Part shown: one piece after another, positions 1-6,897 of the stretch
How the letters are laid out: each line of letters opens with the position of its first letter
Position numbering within the stretch: the stretch's first letter is position 1
Made by a program: the position numbers and the translations under genes
Source: an uncultured Lachnospiraceae bacterium
Lineage (GTDB): Bacteria; Bacillota; Clostridia; Lachnospirales; Lachnospiraceae
Reading direction: 5' to 3'
Assembly: GCA_934371505.1 (NCBI GenBank)
Contig: CAKRNW010000048.1
Span: 1 to 15,715, forward strand
Length of the DNA: 15,715 nt
The notes under the pieces: generated by a model
Told to the model about the DNA's origin: nothing
Database searches by the model: none
What the model saw: the letters and a program-made list of their open reading frames with translations, nothing else

Positions 1-729
1 ATAAGCATAAACATAATAAACAATCTGGGGTACCAGACGTCCGATGTTAATGGAATTGGCAGAGGAAAACTGAAATCCCTTCTCATCCAGTTCTTTCTCT
101 AACTCACGGTCTGCAAAAAGTTTCTTTACGCCGGTCTGGGCATCGTCGAAATTACCGTGGATTCCCACCACGTATGTATTGGCCCCTTTCTGGGTTACCA
201 TCTGTTTCTCCTGGATGGGGCTGACACCATTCTTAGGATAGAACACTACGATTCTGGTTCCTTCTACATCTGCAAATCCTGCAAGAGCTGCCTTTCCGGT
301 ATCACCGGAGGTAGCAGTCAGAATCACAATCTCGTTCTTTACGTTATTTTTCTTTGCTGCTGTAATCATAAAATGAGGAAGAATCGATAAAGCCATATCC
401 TTAAAGGCAATGGTTGCACCATGGAACAGCTCCAGGTAGTATGCATTGTCTGCTTCAGCAAGAGGTGCAATTTCCTCCGTATCAAACTTAGAATCGTAAG
501 CACGCTCAATGCAGTTTTTCAACTCATCCTCCGTGAAATCCGTGAGATATAATTTCATTACTTCATAAGCAACCTGCTTATAAGACATCTGCGCCAGTTC
601 AGAAAGACTCTTATCCAGTGCAGGGATGTTCTCCGGCACAAAAAGTCCGCCATCCTCTGATAATCCTTTCAGAATTGCCTGTGATGCAGTCACAGTCTGT
701 CCGTTATTTCTCGTACTATGGTATAACAC
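1..729 (-). CDS. thrC: Threonine synthase, N-terminal 243 codons (C-terminus outside window)
   Basis: Threonine synthase is a cytoplasmic PLP enzyme that converts O-phosphohomoserine to threonine, the last step of threonine synthesis. The gene reads leftward off the window edge, so only 243 codons are visible, about half the usual length. The translation starts LYHSTRNNG and has the family's N-terminal signature SEDGGLFVPE (residues 24-33). The PLP lysine sits in HGATIAFKDMA (K110), followed by the glycine-rich ATSGDTGKAALAGF segment. The start is a GTG at 729-727, preceded by GGGAGG with 7 bases of spacing; no in-frame ATG lies near it. A promoter candidate lies about 70 bp upstream, so the gene probably does not depend on the upstream cell wall hydrolase gene. 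There is no T-box-length leader. The family is certain; the fate of the C-terminus is unknown. Confidence 0.95.
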   Translation of the reverse strand, partial: MLYHSTRNNGQTVTASQAILKGLSEDGGLFVPENIPALDKSLSELAQMSYKQVAYEVMKLYLTDFTEDELKNCIERAYDSKFDTEEIAPLAEADNAYYLELFHGATIAFKDMALSILPHFMITAAKKNNVKNEIVILTATSGDTGKAALAGFADVEGTRIVVFYPKNGVSPIQEKQMVTQKGANTYVVGIHGNFDDAQTGVKKLFADRELEKELDEKGFQFSSANSINIGRLVPQIVYYVYAY

Positions 730-794
730 GATAAGTCCTCCCTTGTTTTATGGAGCATATCTCCGTATCATTGGCGAAATCCGCCGCAAGCCTC

Positions 795-824
795 ATTTTA
801 GCACAAGAACACGCACTCTGTCTA
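795..824 (-). promoter_or_regulatory. Promoter candidate for threonine synthase
   Basis: On the minus strand a -35 box TAGACA (819-824) and a -10 box TAAAAT (795-800) are separated by 18 bp, each matching 5 of 6 consensus positions. The predicted start near 788 leaves a leader of about 60 nt before the GTG. The leader has two tiny inverted repeats (GGCG/CGCC around 773-785 and GGAG/CTCC around 752-765) but no recognisable riboswitch. Confidence 0.5.
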
Positions 825-843
825 TAAATGCACTCTAAAATCT

Positions 844-1500
844 CTATAAAAAGAACTCATGTCCACCGTATGCGAACAAAAAGGTCAAATGTTTGTCAAA
901 CCAGGCCATTCGATCCGGATCTGCCCCCTTTCTGGACACAAAATAAAGTGCTCCCTGGGAAATGTCCTCCCCGGACAGTACTCGTTGAACAGCCTCTTTC
1001 GTTGTTTCCGATACCTTCACCCGATAAAACCGCCCATCGGAGATGGGAGTAAACTGCGTCACTCCATGAGATTTCTGAAAGACCACTTCCTGTACCGTGT
1101 CAGGAAAGGCATCGTCTGCCACACGGTTTAACACCACACCGGCTACCAGCATTTTCCCATTTTCGTCTTCTCCTCCTGCTTCCGCTTCCACAATCCGGGT
1201 CAGGGTATCGTAATCATCCCAGGTCATTCCATGGTTAGACAGAACTTCTTCCATGTAAATAGAATCTGTCGCATCCTGCAACAGACCATACTCCACCACT
1301 CTCTGACCAGATGAGATTTCCTTAAGCCTTTCCCGATCCGTAATTTGTATATCCGGTTCTTTTTCCACTGCCACCGCTGCCTTGACACTCTCGCTGTCCA
1401 CCGCCATAATTTCTCCTACCTGTATGGTCCGGATACTGAACAGGGCACAAATCCAGACAGCCTGTACCATTAAGCAATAGCCAATATATTTCTTATACAT
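844..1500 (-). CDS. Membrane-anchored cell wall hydrolase, SleB/CwlJ (Hydrolase_2) family
   Basis: This 218-residue protein has one N-terminal hydrophobic segment (about residues 8-28, signal anchor or signal peptide) and a low-complexity linker. A C-terminal SleB/CwlJ-like domain covers about residues 98-217. Family landmarks are RIVEAEAGGE (E107 aligns with the catalytic glutamate of SleB), VAGVVLNRV, VVFQ...GVTQFTP, ALYFVSR and the terminal HLTFLFAYGGHEFF. Members cleave peptidoglycan during spore germination or vegetative wall turnover; the copy here could do either. I chose the ATG at 1500 because AGAGGG lies 7 bases upstream. A TTG at 1530 extends the frame by ten codons but would place that binding site inside the gene. 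The neighbour 1585-2382 is divergent, with 84 bp between the two starts. No terminator is visible before threonine synthase. Confidence 0.85.
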   Translation of the reverse strand: MYKKYIGYCLMVQAVWICALFSIRTIQVGEIMAVDSESVKAAVAVEKEPDIQITDRERLKEISSGQRVVEYGLLQDATDSIYMEEVLSNHGMTWDDYDTLTRIVEAEAGGEDENGKMLVAGVVLNRVADDAFPDTVQEVVFQKSHGVTQFTPISDGRFYRVKVSETTKEAVQRVLSGEDISQGALYFVSRKGADPDRMAWFDKHLTFLFAYGGHEFFL

Positions 1501-1523
1501 GAATTTTCCCTCTATAAATATTC

Positions 1524-1553
1524 TATACAAAAGGTCAGGATTTCATGTATAAT
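1524..1553 (+). promoter_or_regulatory. Promoter candidate for the double-AP2 gene
   Basis: A perfect -10 box TATAAT (1548-1553) is preceded, 18 bp upstream, by TATACA (1524-1529), which matches TTGACA at four positions. The predicted start near 1560 gives a leader of about 25 nt before the AAAGGAG binding site and ATG at 1585. The same 84-bp gap must also hold the leftward promoter of the cell wall hydrolase, so the two are likely closely spaced or overlapping. Confidence 0.5.
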
Positions 1554-1584
1554 TAATTTTAACATCTCAAGGAAAGGAGTCACT

Positions 1585-2382
1585 ATGTCCAGTCAATATC
1601 CAGGGGTATATCCCGCCTATAAGAAAGACAAGACCCCTTATTTCCGTGCCTCCCTTACCTTTCGAGGGAAACACATTTCCCTTGGCAGTTACGCTTCCCC
1701 CCAGGAAGCCTATCAGGCCTATCTGGAAGGGCTGTTCCTGCTGACCGGAACCGGTTCCACGTTATCCGATTACTCCCATGATGCCTTTCTTTCCTTTGAA
1801 AAATGGGTCATCCTCCTTAATTATAAGAATAACGGTATCTATATCGCAACTCCGATCTATATCCGCACAAATTACTTTGCGTACTATTTTTCTCCTCAGG
1901 AATACTTTATCTTTGATATTGATGATCTGTTTTATTATTCCTCTCACAAAATCTTACGCAGAGGCGGGCATCTTTTTGTGAATGAATATGGCATGCAGTT
2001 TAACATTCTCAATCGATACGGCATCCACAGTTTCTCGGTGAAAGACCGGGACTATCGCTTTATTAATGGTGATTCTTATGACTACCGCTATTCCAATCTG
2101 GAAGTCATCAGTCCCTATTACGGTGTTTATCCTGTCCGCTCCAAAGAACAGACTCTGTATCAGGCAAAAATACATATCAACGGTGATTTCATCATCGGAC
2201 GATATCATACCCTGGAGGAAGCAGCCATTGCCTACAACAAGGCAGTGGATCTGGCAAAAAAAGCAGGAGTTGCCCGCAACTATATGCAAAATTACATTGA
2301 CGGGTTATCTCCTGCTGTTTATGCTGATATCTATTCTAATTGTCGAATTTCCGAAAAGTTACTCCGCTATTTGGAAGCATAG
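1585..2382 (+). CDS. Protein with two AP2-like DNA-binding domains flanking a degenerate HNH-like core
   Basis: This 265-residue soluble protein is probably DNA-binding. Residues 6-50 (GVYPAYKKDKTPYFRASLTF, then GKHISLGSYASPQEA) match the AP2/ERF fold: G-V-Y start, W/F-R-A strand, lG-x-Y/F strand, then an A-rich helix. Residues 179-228 repeat the pattern (YGVYPVRSKEQTLYQAKI, then IIGRYHTLEEAAIAYNKAV). Between them, residues 130-176 resemble the HNH region of AP2-HNH homing endonucleases and end in RYSNLEVIS, like the usual N-R-x-x-N-L-x-x-x. The metal and catalytic histidines are missing: the expected H sites read as F, R or Y. In bacteria AP2 domains are best known in HNH homing endonucleases, so I infer a domesticated, non-cutting derivative acting as a regulator or structural DNA binder. 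AAAGGAG lies 5 bases before the ATG. The 3' end overlaps the GH25 gene by 16 bp. Domain calls are by eye; target and role are unknown. Confidence 0.75.
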   Translation: MSSQYPGVYPAYKKDKTPYFRASLTFRGKHISLGSYASPQEAYQAYLEGLFLLTGTGSTLSDYSHDAFLSFEKWVILLNYKNNGIYIATPIYIRTNYFAYYFSPQEYFIFDIDDLFYYSSHKILRRGGHLFVNEYGMQFNILNRYGIHSFSVKDRDYRFINGDSYDYRYSNLEVISPYYGVYPVRSKEQTLYQAKIHINGDFIIGRYHTLEEAAIAYNKAVDLAKKAGVARNYMQNYIDGLSPAVYADIYSNCRISEKLLRYLEA

Positions 2383-3479
2383 TCGATAAAACTGATATTT
2401 ACGTGGGCCGTGCCGTTGATACCATCTATATTCTTCGTTGTGGAATACTGCCAGATGGAAAAGGCATAGGGATAATCCGGCAAATCTCCCGGCTGGGAAA
2501 GCCAAAAATCATAGTCTCCCAGTTTCGACAAGTCAATTTCCTTAATCAGCCATTCCTTGTCTCCATAAACCATAGGCCTGTATCCTGCATTGGAAATCAC
2601 ATTCAGAAAAGCTCTGGTAATCTCCGTGCGCTGCGCTGCTGTCAGCTTGTCAAATCGGGAAACATCATTATCCGCAAACGCCATCTGAAAGGCAATTGGA
2701 TAAGTAATCTTCCTCTCACCAATCTGCGCCAGAAGCATATTGGCTTCCTCTTCTGCCTCTTCCTTTGAGATTGCGGCAGAGCTGAAATACAAGCCCACAT
2801 CCAGTCCTGCCGCCAGTGCCCCATCCATATGCTCGGTGAACAGTTCATCCTCCATCAGCTGCCCGCTCTCATAACCTCTGGAGCCGGTACGAATCATCAC
2901 GAAAGACACCCCTGCCGCCTTTAACATATCAAAATCCACCGTTCCGTCGTTCTTGGAAATATCTACCCCCAGAAACGAAGTAAGCCGGGAGCCTTCATAA
3001 TACTTCATAATGTTATTCTGACTCACCAGATTGGTATAATCATAAGAATTTTTCTTAATATAAGGGTTGATGGAAACCCATTCCTGTCTGCCACTGGCAT
3101 AGGTGACCAACGTATGCTTGCCATCTGTGGAGGGATCCTTGGGTTCCTCCTTTGTCTCTTCTGTCTCCTTTACCTGCGTTTCCCTTGTCTCCTGCTCCGG
3201 ATACATGTCCCAGAAATCCAAATCATCGCTGCGCAGGGTAGAACCGCTGATTAACTCCTCGGTACGCTCCTTTAAATCTTTCGTCTCTTGATTCTCTGAA
3301 GTTTCTACAGTAATTGCCGTGTCTGTATTCTTATTATGGTGTCCGGTATTTTTATAATTCACTGCAATGACAATTGCAAACAAAACCAGAATAAAGGCAG
3401 CTACGCCAATTACCATACGAATCATGGGTAATCCCATGCTGTTGTTTTCTTCATCGTCAAAATCGTCGGGAAGACGCAT
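2367..3479 (-). CDS. Membrane-anchored GH25 (lysozyme-fold) protein lacking the catalytic D-x-E
   Basis: The 370-residue protein has an acidic cytoplasmic N-terminus (1-19), one transmembrane helix (20-42), a Thr/Glu-rich extracellular linker (43-125), and a GH25-like domain (about 165-370). GH25 landmarks are FLGVDISKNDGTVDFDMLKA, the VSFVMIRTG strand, AAGLDVGLYFSS, GYRPMVYGDKEWL and SIWQYSTTKNIDGINGTAHV. D173 of the first motif is present. The acid pair usually found in a D-x-E after YPI reads Q265-M-A267, so muramidase activity is doubtful; peptidoglycan binding or a structural role is more likely. The start ATG has AAGGAG six bases upstream. The gene converges on and overlaps the AP2 gene by 16 bp. 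The fold is secure; loss of activity is inferred from the motif. Confidence 0.85.
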   Translation of the reverse strand: MRLPDDFDDEENNSMGLPMIRMVIGVAAFILVLFAIVIAVNYKNTGHHNKNTDTAITVETSENQETKDLKERTEELISGSTLRSDDLDFWDMYPEQETRETQVKETEETKEEPKDPSTDGKHTLVTYASGRQEWVSINPYIKKNSYDYTNLVSQNNIMKYYEGSRLTSFLGVDISKNDGTVDFDMLKAAGVSFVMIRTGSRGYESGQLMEDELFTEHMDGALAAGLDVGLYFSSAAISKEEAEEEANMLLAQIGERKITYPIAFQMAFADNDVSRFDKLTAAQRTEITRAFLNVISNAGYRPMVYGDKEWLIKEIDLSKLGDYDFWLSQPGDLPDYPYAFSIWQYSTTKNIDGINGTAHVNISFIDYASK

Positions 3480-3522
3480 TGTGTTTCTCCTTTTTTAAAA
3501 ATATGGTAAAATACAGTAGACT

Positions 3523-3575
3523 CGAGAATCCGCGCTGACGCGCTTTACATCCTGCATTGCAGGACAATTCTCTCG
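3523..3575. repeat. Nested inverted repeats upstream of the GH25 gene
   Basis: Three inverted repeats are stacked here. GAGAAT (3524-3529) pairs with ATTCTC (3567-3572) as an outer arm. Inside it are GCGC-tgac-GCGC (3532-3543) and TCCTGCA-t-TGCAGGA (3550-3564), a 7-bp palindrome with a one-base centre. The heptamer CTGACGC occurs at 3535-3541 and again at 3579-3585, just past the outer arm. The block lies in the 183-bp divergent gap between the GH25 gene and apbE. It could be a mobile or REP-like intergenic repeat, or a structured leader; there is no match to a riboswitch class I know. Confidence 0.55.
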
Positions 3576-3585
3576 TTACTGACGC

Positions 3586-3626
3586 AATAAAAACAAATGC
3601 CACCTGCGGTGTCGCTTGTTTTTATT
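3586..3626. terminator. Terminator-like hairpin, symmetric A/T arms, in the GH25-apbE divergent gap
   Basis: AATAAAAACAA (3586-3596) pairs perfectly with TTGTTTTTATT (3616-3626). An inner stem CACC/GGTG (3601-3604, 3608-3611) closes a three-base loop, with a small mismatched section between the stems. The A and T arms make it look like an intrinsic terminator on both strands, but it sits upstream of two divergent genes rather than behind a gene. It may belong to the repeat block just to its left. Any apbE promoter left of it would have to read through it. Confidence 0.5.
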
Positions 3627-3662
3627 ATGCGTTCAGTATATCACAACAAGGAGCATTTTTCC

Positions 3663-4706
3663 ATGATTGAACATATTTCCCGTTTTTTTATTGCCATGCT
3701 TTGTCTTTTTCTCCCGGTACTTGGGCTTTCCGGCTGTGGCAGCACTGCCATGACAGCCACCACCCGCACGGGATTTTATTTTGATACCATCATCAACATC
3801 ACGGTCTACGATACCGACATTTCCCACGCCAACGAGGCACTGGACAACTGCTTCCATCTGGCGGAAGAATACGAAAACATGCTCAGCCGTACCGTGGAGG
3901 GTTCCGATATCTGGGAGATTAATCATGCCCAGGGACAGCCAGTCACCGTCCACACTGAAACACTGGAACTGTTAAACTCTGCCCTGTCCTACGCAGAACT
4001 CACCGGCGGTGCCATTGACCCTACCATCGCCACCCTCTCTGCATTGTGGAATTTCTCTGAAAACAATGCCGCCCAGGACTCTGCCATCATTCCCCCTGAC
4101 TCTGCTATTCAGGAGGCACTGTCCCATGTGGACTATCATGCCATCCGGATAAACGAGGACGCGGGAACCGTCACTCTCACTGACCCGGAGGCATCTCTGG
4201 ATTTAGGTTTTATCGCGAAAGGATATATTGCAGATCAAATGCGGGCACTGTTACTCTCCTGTGATGTGGAGCATGCCCTGTTAGACTTAGGGGGAAATAT
4301 TCTGGCAGTAGGCGGAAAACCGGACGGGAAAGGCAATGTCACTGATTTTCGCATCGGGGTGCGCAAGCCCTTTGCCGAGAATGGTGAATCCCTGCTGGCA
4401 CTCCCGGTAACGGGCAAATCTGTGGTATCCTCCGGCAATTATGAACGGTATTTTGAAAAGGATGGCATCCTTTATCATCATATACTGGATACCCGGACCG
4501 GTTATCCCGTCCGGAACCATCTGTTTCAGGTGACCATTCTGTCCGATTCCTCCCTGGAGGGGGATGCCCTCTCCACGACCTGTTATGTGCTGGGACTGGA
4601 AAAGGGGATGCAGCTCATTGAGCGCACCCCCCATGTTGAGGCTGTTTTCGTGACGGATGATTACCAACTGCATTACAGTTCTGGTTTTTCCGTCGAAACA
4701 GACTAA
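3663..4706 (+). CDS. apbE: ApbE-type FAD:protein FMN transferase, lipoprotein
   Basis: ApbE enzymes take FMN from FAD and attach it through a phosphoester to a Thr (or Ser) in a D-x-x-[ST]-G-A-T target motif on exported or membrane proteins. This 347-residue copy has a lipoprotein signal with lipobox LSGC (C25), so it acts outside the membrane. Motifs in order: GGAIDPTIATLSALWNF (115-131), DLGFIAKGYIADQ (180-192), LLDLGGNILAVGG (206-218), SSGNYERYF (256-264), HHILDTRTGYPV (272-283) and LEGDALSTTCYVLG (298-311), the last holding the metal-binding Asp and Thr. I chose the ATG at 3663 because AAGGAG lies nine bases upstream and the signal peptide begins there; the in-frame ATG at 3597 lies inside the hairpin. 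It converges on the rnf operon with only 37 bp between. RnfG and RnfD are its likely substrates. Confidence 0.93.
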   Translation: MIEHISRFFIAMLCLFLPVLGLSGCGSTAMTATTRTGFYFDTIINITVYDTDISHANEALDNCFHLAEEYENMLSRTVEGSDIWEINHAQGQPVTVHTETLELLNSALSYAELTGGAIDPTIATLSALWNFSENNAAQDSAIIPPDSAIQEALSHVDYHAIRINEDAGTVTLTDPEASLDLGFIAKGYIADQMRALLLSCDVEHALLDLGGNILAVGGKPDGKGNVTDFRIGVRKPFAENGESLLALPVTGKSVVSSGNYERYFEKDGILYHHILDTRTGYPVRNHLFQVTILSDSSLEGDALSTTCYVLGLEKGMQLIERTPHVEAVFVTDDYQLHYSSGFSVETD

Positions 4707-4743
4707 CCTAATCGAACTGTTGTAGGCATCACATTTTTCCTTT

Positions 4744-5535
4744 CTATATGATGGCTTTCTTCGGGCATTTCTCCTTGCAGAGTCCACATCCGGTACACTT
4801 CTCCTGGTCAATCTTTGCCACGAAATTCTCTACCGTGATGGCATCTGCGGGACAATTCTTCTTACAGATACCGCAGCCGATACATCCAACGGTACATGCC
4901 TTCATAACCACAGGGCCTTTGTCCTGGGAACTACATGCCACGATATGTTTTGCCTTGTAAGGCTCCATACCGATGAGATGCTTCGGGCAGACGGCGATAC
5001 ATTTGCCACATGCCTTACATTTCTCTTTGTCTACCACTGCCACTCCATTTTCTACATGGATGGCATCAAAGGGGCAGACCTTCGCACAGGTGCCAAAGCC
5101 CAGACAGCCGTAGTTACAGGATTTTGCTCCTCCGTTCGGTACGAACTGGAGCATACGGCAGTCTTCGATTCCGGTGTACTCATAGTCGACACCGGACTTG
5201 TCGCAGTCGCCCTGGCAGTGGACGAAGGCCACCATTTTCTCGCCGCTTTCCGCCTCTACGCCCATGATTTCCGCAACCTTTTTACCCACAGCCTCGCCAC
5301 CTACGGGACAGGCATTGACCGGTGCCTCTCCTTTGGCGATAGCCGCCGCCAGACCGGAACAGCCGGGATAGCCGCAGCCTCCACAGTTATTGCCGGGCAG
5401 GGTACTCAGAATCTGTTCTTCTTTTTCGTTGACTTCTACTTTAAACTTGATGGCTGCCACGCCTAAGAACAGTCCTAAAAGCAGTCCCAGAACGCCGACA
5501 AGCACAGTCGCTGTAATAATTCCTGTTATACTCAT
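4744..5535 (-). CDS. rnfB: Rnf complex subunit B (iron-sulfur entry subunit)
   Basis: RnfB accepts electrons from reduced ferredoxin in the Rnf complex (ferredoxin:NAD+ oxidoreductase). The 263-residue protein has one N-terminal membrane helix (5-28), then the Fe-S domain motif NNCGGCGYPGCSG (49-61, with C76 after it). A middle segment holds C107, C111 and C126. Ferredoxin-type motifs follow at 140-154 (CNYGCLGFGTCAKVCP), 173-183 (CKACGKCIAVCP), 214-228 (CTVGCIGCGICKKNCP) and 247-257 (CTGCGLCKEKCP), the first and third with irregular spacing. Gene length is in the usual range for Clostridia. It is the last gene of the operon, 30 bp after rnfA. A GGAAGGAATGGA stretch precedes the ATG. No terminator hairpin is visible in the 37 bp before convergent apbE. 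Confidence 0.95.
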   Translation of the reverse strand: MSITGIITATVLVGVLGLLLGLFLGVAAIKFKVEVNEKEEQILSTLPGNNCGGCGYPGCSGLAAAIAKGEAPVNACPVGGEAVGKKVAEIMGVEAESGEKMVAFVHCQGDCDKSGVDYEYTGIEDCRMLQFVPNGGAKSCNYGCLGFGTCAKVCPFDAIHVENGVAVVDKEKCKACGKCIAVCPKHLIGMEPYKAKHIVACSSQDKGPVVMKACTVGCIGCGICKKNCPADAITVENFVAKIDQEKCTGCGLCKEKCPKKAII

Positions 5536-5565
5536 TTCATTCCATTCCTTCCATTCAATCGTTGT

Positions 5566-6153
5566 TTAGAATGAGATTCCAGAGAATCCGCAGAAGGCAA
5601 TCGCCATCAGACCGGCGCTGACCAGCACAATGGGCATTCCCTTAAAGGACTCCGGCACATCATTGTATTCCATTTTTTCACGGATGCTGGCAAGAATCAC
5701 GATAGAAATGGTAAATCCCACTGCAGTAGCAAATCCGTTTACCGTACCGTAAAGAATTCCGTACTCATTCTGTACATTTTTGATTGCTACACCCAGAACA
5801 GCGCAGTTGGTGGTAATCAGTGGAAGGTATACGCCCAGTGCCTTGTAAAGAGACTGCATGAATTTCTTTAAAAACATTTCCACAAACTGAACCAGTGCTG
5901 CAATGACCAGGATAAAGACGATGGTCTGCAGATATTCTACGCCAAAAGGTACCAGCAGGAACTTATAAATGCAGCCTGTCACAACGGAGGCCAAGGTAAT
6001 AACGAAAATAATTGCCGCTCCCATGCCCGCTGCAGTGTTGACCTTTTTCGATACACCTAAGAACGGACATAAACCTAAGAACTGACTTAACACTACATTA
6101 CTAATCAGAGAGGAGCTGACCAGAATGACCAGTAAATCTTTAATTGTTGCCAT
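5566..6153 (-). CDS. rnfA: Rnf complex subunit A (integral membrane)
   Basis: RnfA is one of two homologous membrane subunits (with RnfE) at the core of the complex. The 195-residue protein is mostly hydrophobic, with about six membrane helices. It shows family signatures NVVLSQFLGLCPFLG (19-33, C29) and YLPLITTNCAVLGVA (109-123, C117). In Nqr and Rnf structures these cysteines of the A/E pair bind an iron-sulfur cluster inside the membrane; that role is taken from the family. The start ATG directly follows the rnfE stop codon (TAAATG), with an AAGGAGG site inside the rnfE end, which suggests translational coupling. Confidence 0.95.
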   Translation of the reverse strand: MATIKDLLVILVSSSLISNVVLSQFLGLCPFLGVSKKVNTAAGMGAAIIFVITLASVVTGCIYKFLLVPFGVEYLQTIVFILVIAALVQFVEMFLKKFMQSLYKALGVYLPLITTNCAVLGVAIKNVQNEYGILYGTVNGFATAVGFTISIVILASIREKMEYNDVPESFKGMPIVLVSAGLMAIAFCGFSGISF

Positions 6154-6897
6154 TTATTTCTCCTCCTTCTGTTCTTTTTCTTCTACCGTGCGGTCACCGC
6201 AGCCTGCCACATCACAGTTGAGACAGTCATGACCACAGCCGGACTGAATCCTGGATACATCTTTACCCTTCTTCGCACCGTTGATTTTTACTTTATTCTG
6301 GATAGCCGTAAGCACTGCCAGTACAAAGAAAGCACCGGGCGCACTGGTAAAGATACGGATTGGCTCGTAGGATGCGGGCATAATTGTCAATCCAAAAACA
6401 GAACCTGCACCTAACAGCTCACGGACTGCACCGATGATGGTCAGTGCCACGGTAAAGCCCAGACCCATTCCGATACCATCGAACAGGGAGGGAATCGGCT
6501 CGTTTTTGGAGGCAAAGCTCTCCGCACGTCCTAAAATAATACAGTTTACCACAATCAGGGGAATGTAAATATTCAATGCCTGATAAATGGACGGAATGTA
6601 TGCCTGCAGCAATAACTGCATCATGGTTACAAAGCTGGCAATGATAACGATAAAGCCGGGAATACGAACCTTGTCGGGAATGATATTCCGCAGCAGGGAA
6701 ATAAACAGGTTGGACAGTGCCAGAACCACCATGGTGGTCAGACCCATGCCAAGACCGTTGATGGCGGAAGTGGTAACTGCCAGGGTCGGGCACATACCTA
6801 ACATCAGTACAAAGGTAGGATTCTCCTTCACAATACCATTGATCAGCCGTTCTGTTGCCGTGGCTGTCATCGTGGAATTCTTATTTTCATTACTCAT
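6154..6897 (-). CDS. rnfE: Rnf complex subunit E with an added cysteine-rich C-terminal tail
   Basis: RnfE is the partner of RnfA in the membrane core. In 247 residues it shows NPTFVLMLGMCPTLAVTTSA (26-45, C36) and YIPLIVVNCIILGRAESFAS (111-130, C119), the two cysteine sites expected for the intramembrane cluster, and about six helices. After the last helix (ending near 205) comes a soluble tail with CGHDCLNCDVAGC (C221, C225, C228, C233) and a Glu/Lys-rich end; many RnfE proteins stop before this. The tail could bind a metal or a cluster on the cytoplasmic side, which is inference. The ATG overlaps the end of rnfG by 8 bp and GGAGGTGG stands just before it. A second ATG at codon 10 lacks a comparable site. 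Confidence 0.94.
   Translation of the reverse strand: MSNENKNSTMTATATERLINGIVKENPTFVLMLGMCPTLAVTTSAINGLGMGLTTMVVLALSNLFISLLRNIIPDKVRIPGFIVIIASFVTMMQLLLQAYIPSIYQALNIYIPLIVVNCIILGRAESFASKNEPIPSLFDGIGMGLGFTVALTIIGAVRELLGAGSVFGLTIMPASYEPIRIFTSAPGAFFVLAVLTAIQNKVKINGAKKGKDVSRIQSGCGHDCLNCDVAGCGDRTVEEKEQKEEK

Noticed and set aside
730..843. T-box or threonine-responsive leader before threonine synthase
   Set aside because: The gap is only 114 bp with a promoter about 60 bp from the start codon; there is no T-box sequence and no Thr-rich leader peptide.
1501..1530. Upstream TTG start (1530) for the cell wall hydrolase, adding ten residues
   Set aside because: The AGAGGG binding site lies between the TTG and the ATG at 1500 and is correctly spaced for the ATG; the extra residues do not improve the signal-anchor.
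2340..2768. 142-codon plus-strand frame opposite the GH25 gene
   Set aside because: It is antisense to conserved GH25 sequence, has no family resemblance and no ribosome site, so it is a shadow frame.
3597..3662. ATG at 3597 as start of ApbE
   Set aside because: It lies in a hairpin arm without a ribosome site and would bury the lipoprotein signal peptide; the ATG at 3663 has AAGGAG and begins a proper signal.
4707..4743. Terminator between convergent apbE and rnfB
   Set aside because: Only 37 bp are available and no stem longer than a few base pairs with a T tract is visible; termination must use other signals.
4945..5466. 173-codon plus-strand frame opposite rnfB
   Set aside because: It is the complement of the Cys-rich conserved rnfB sequence; there is no start signal or known family.
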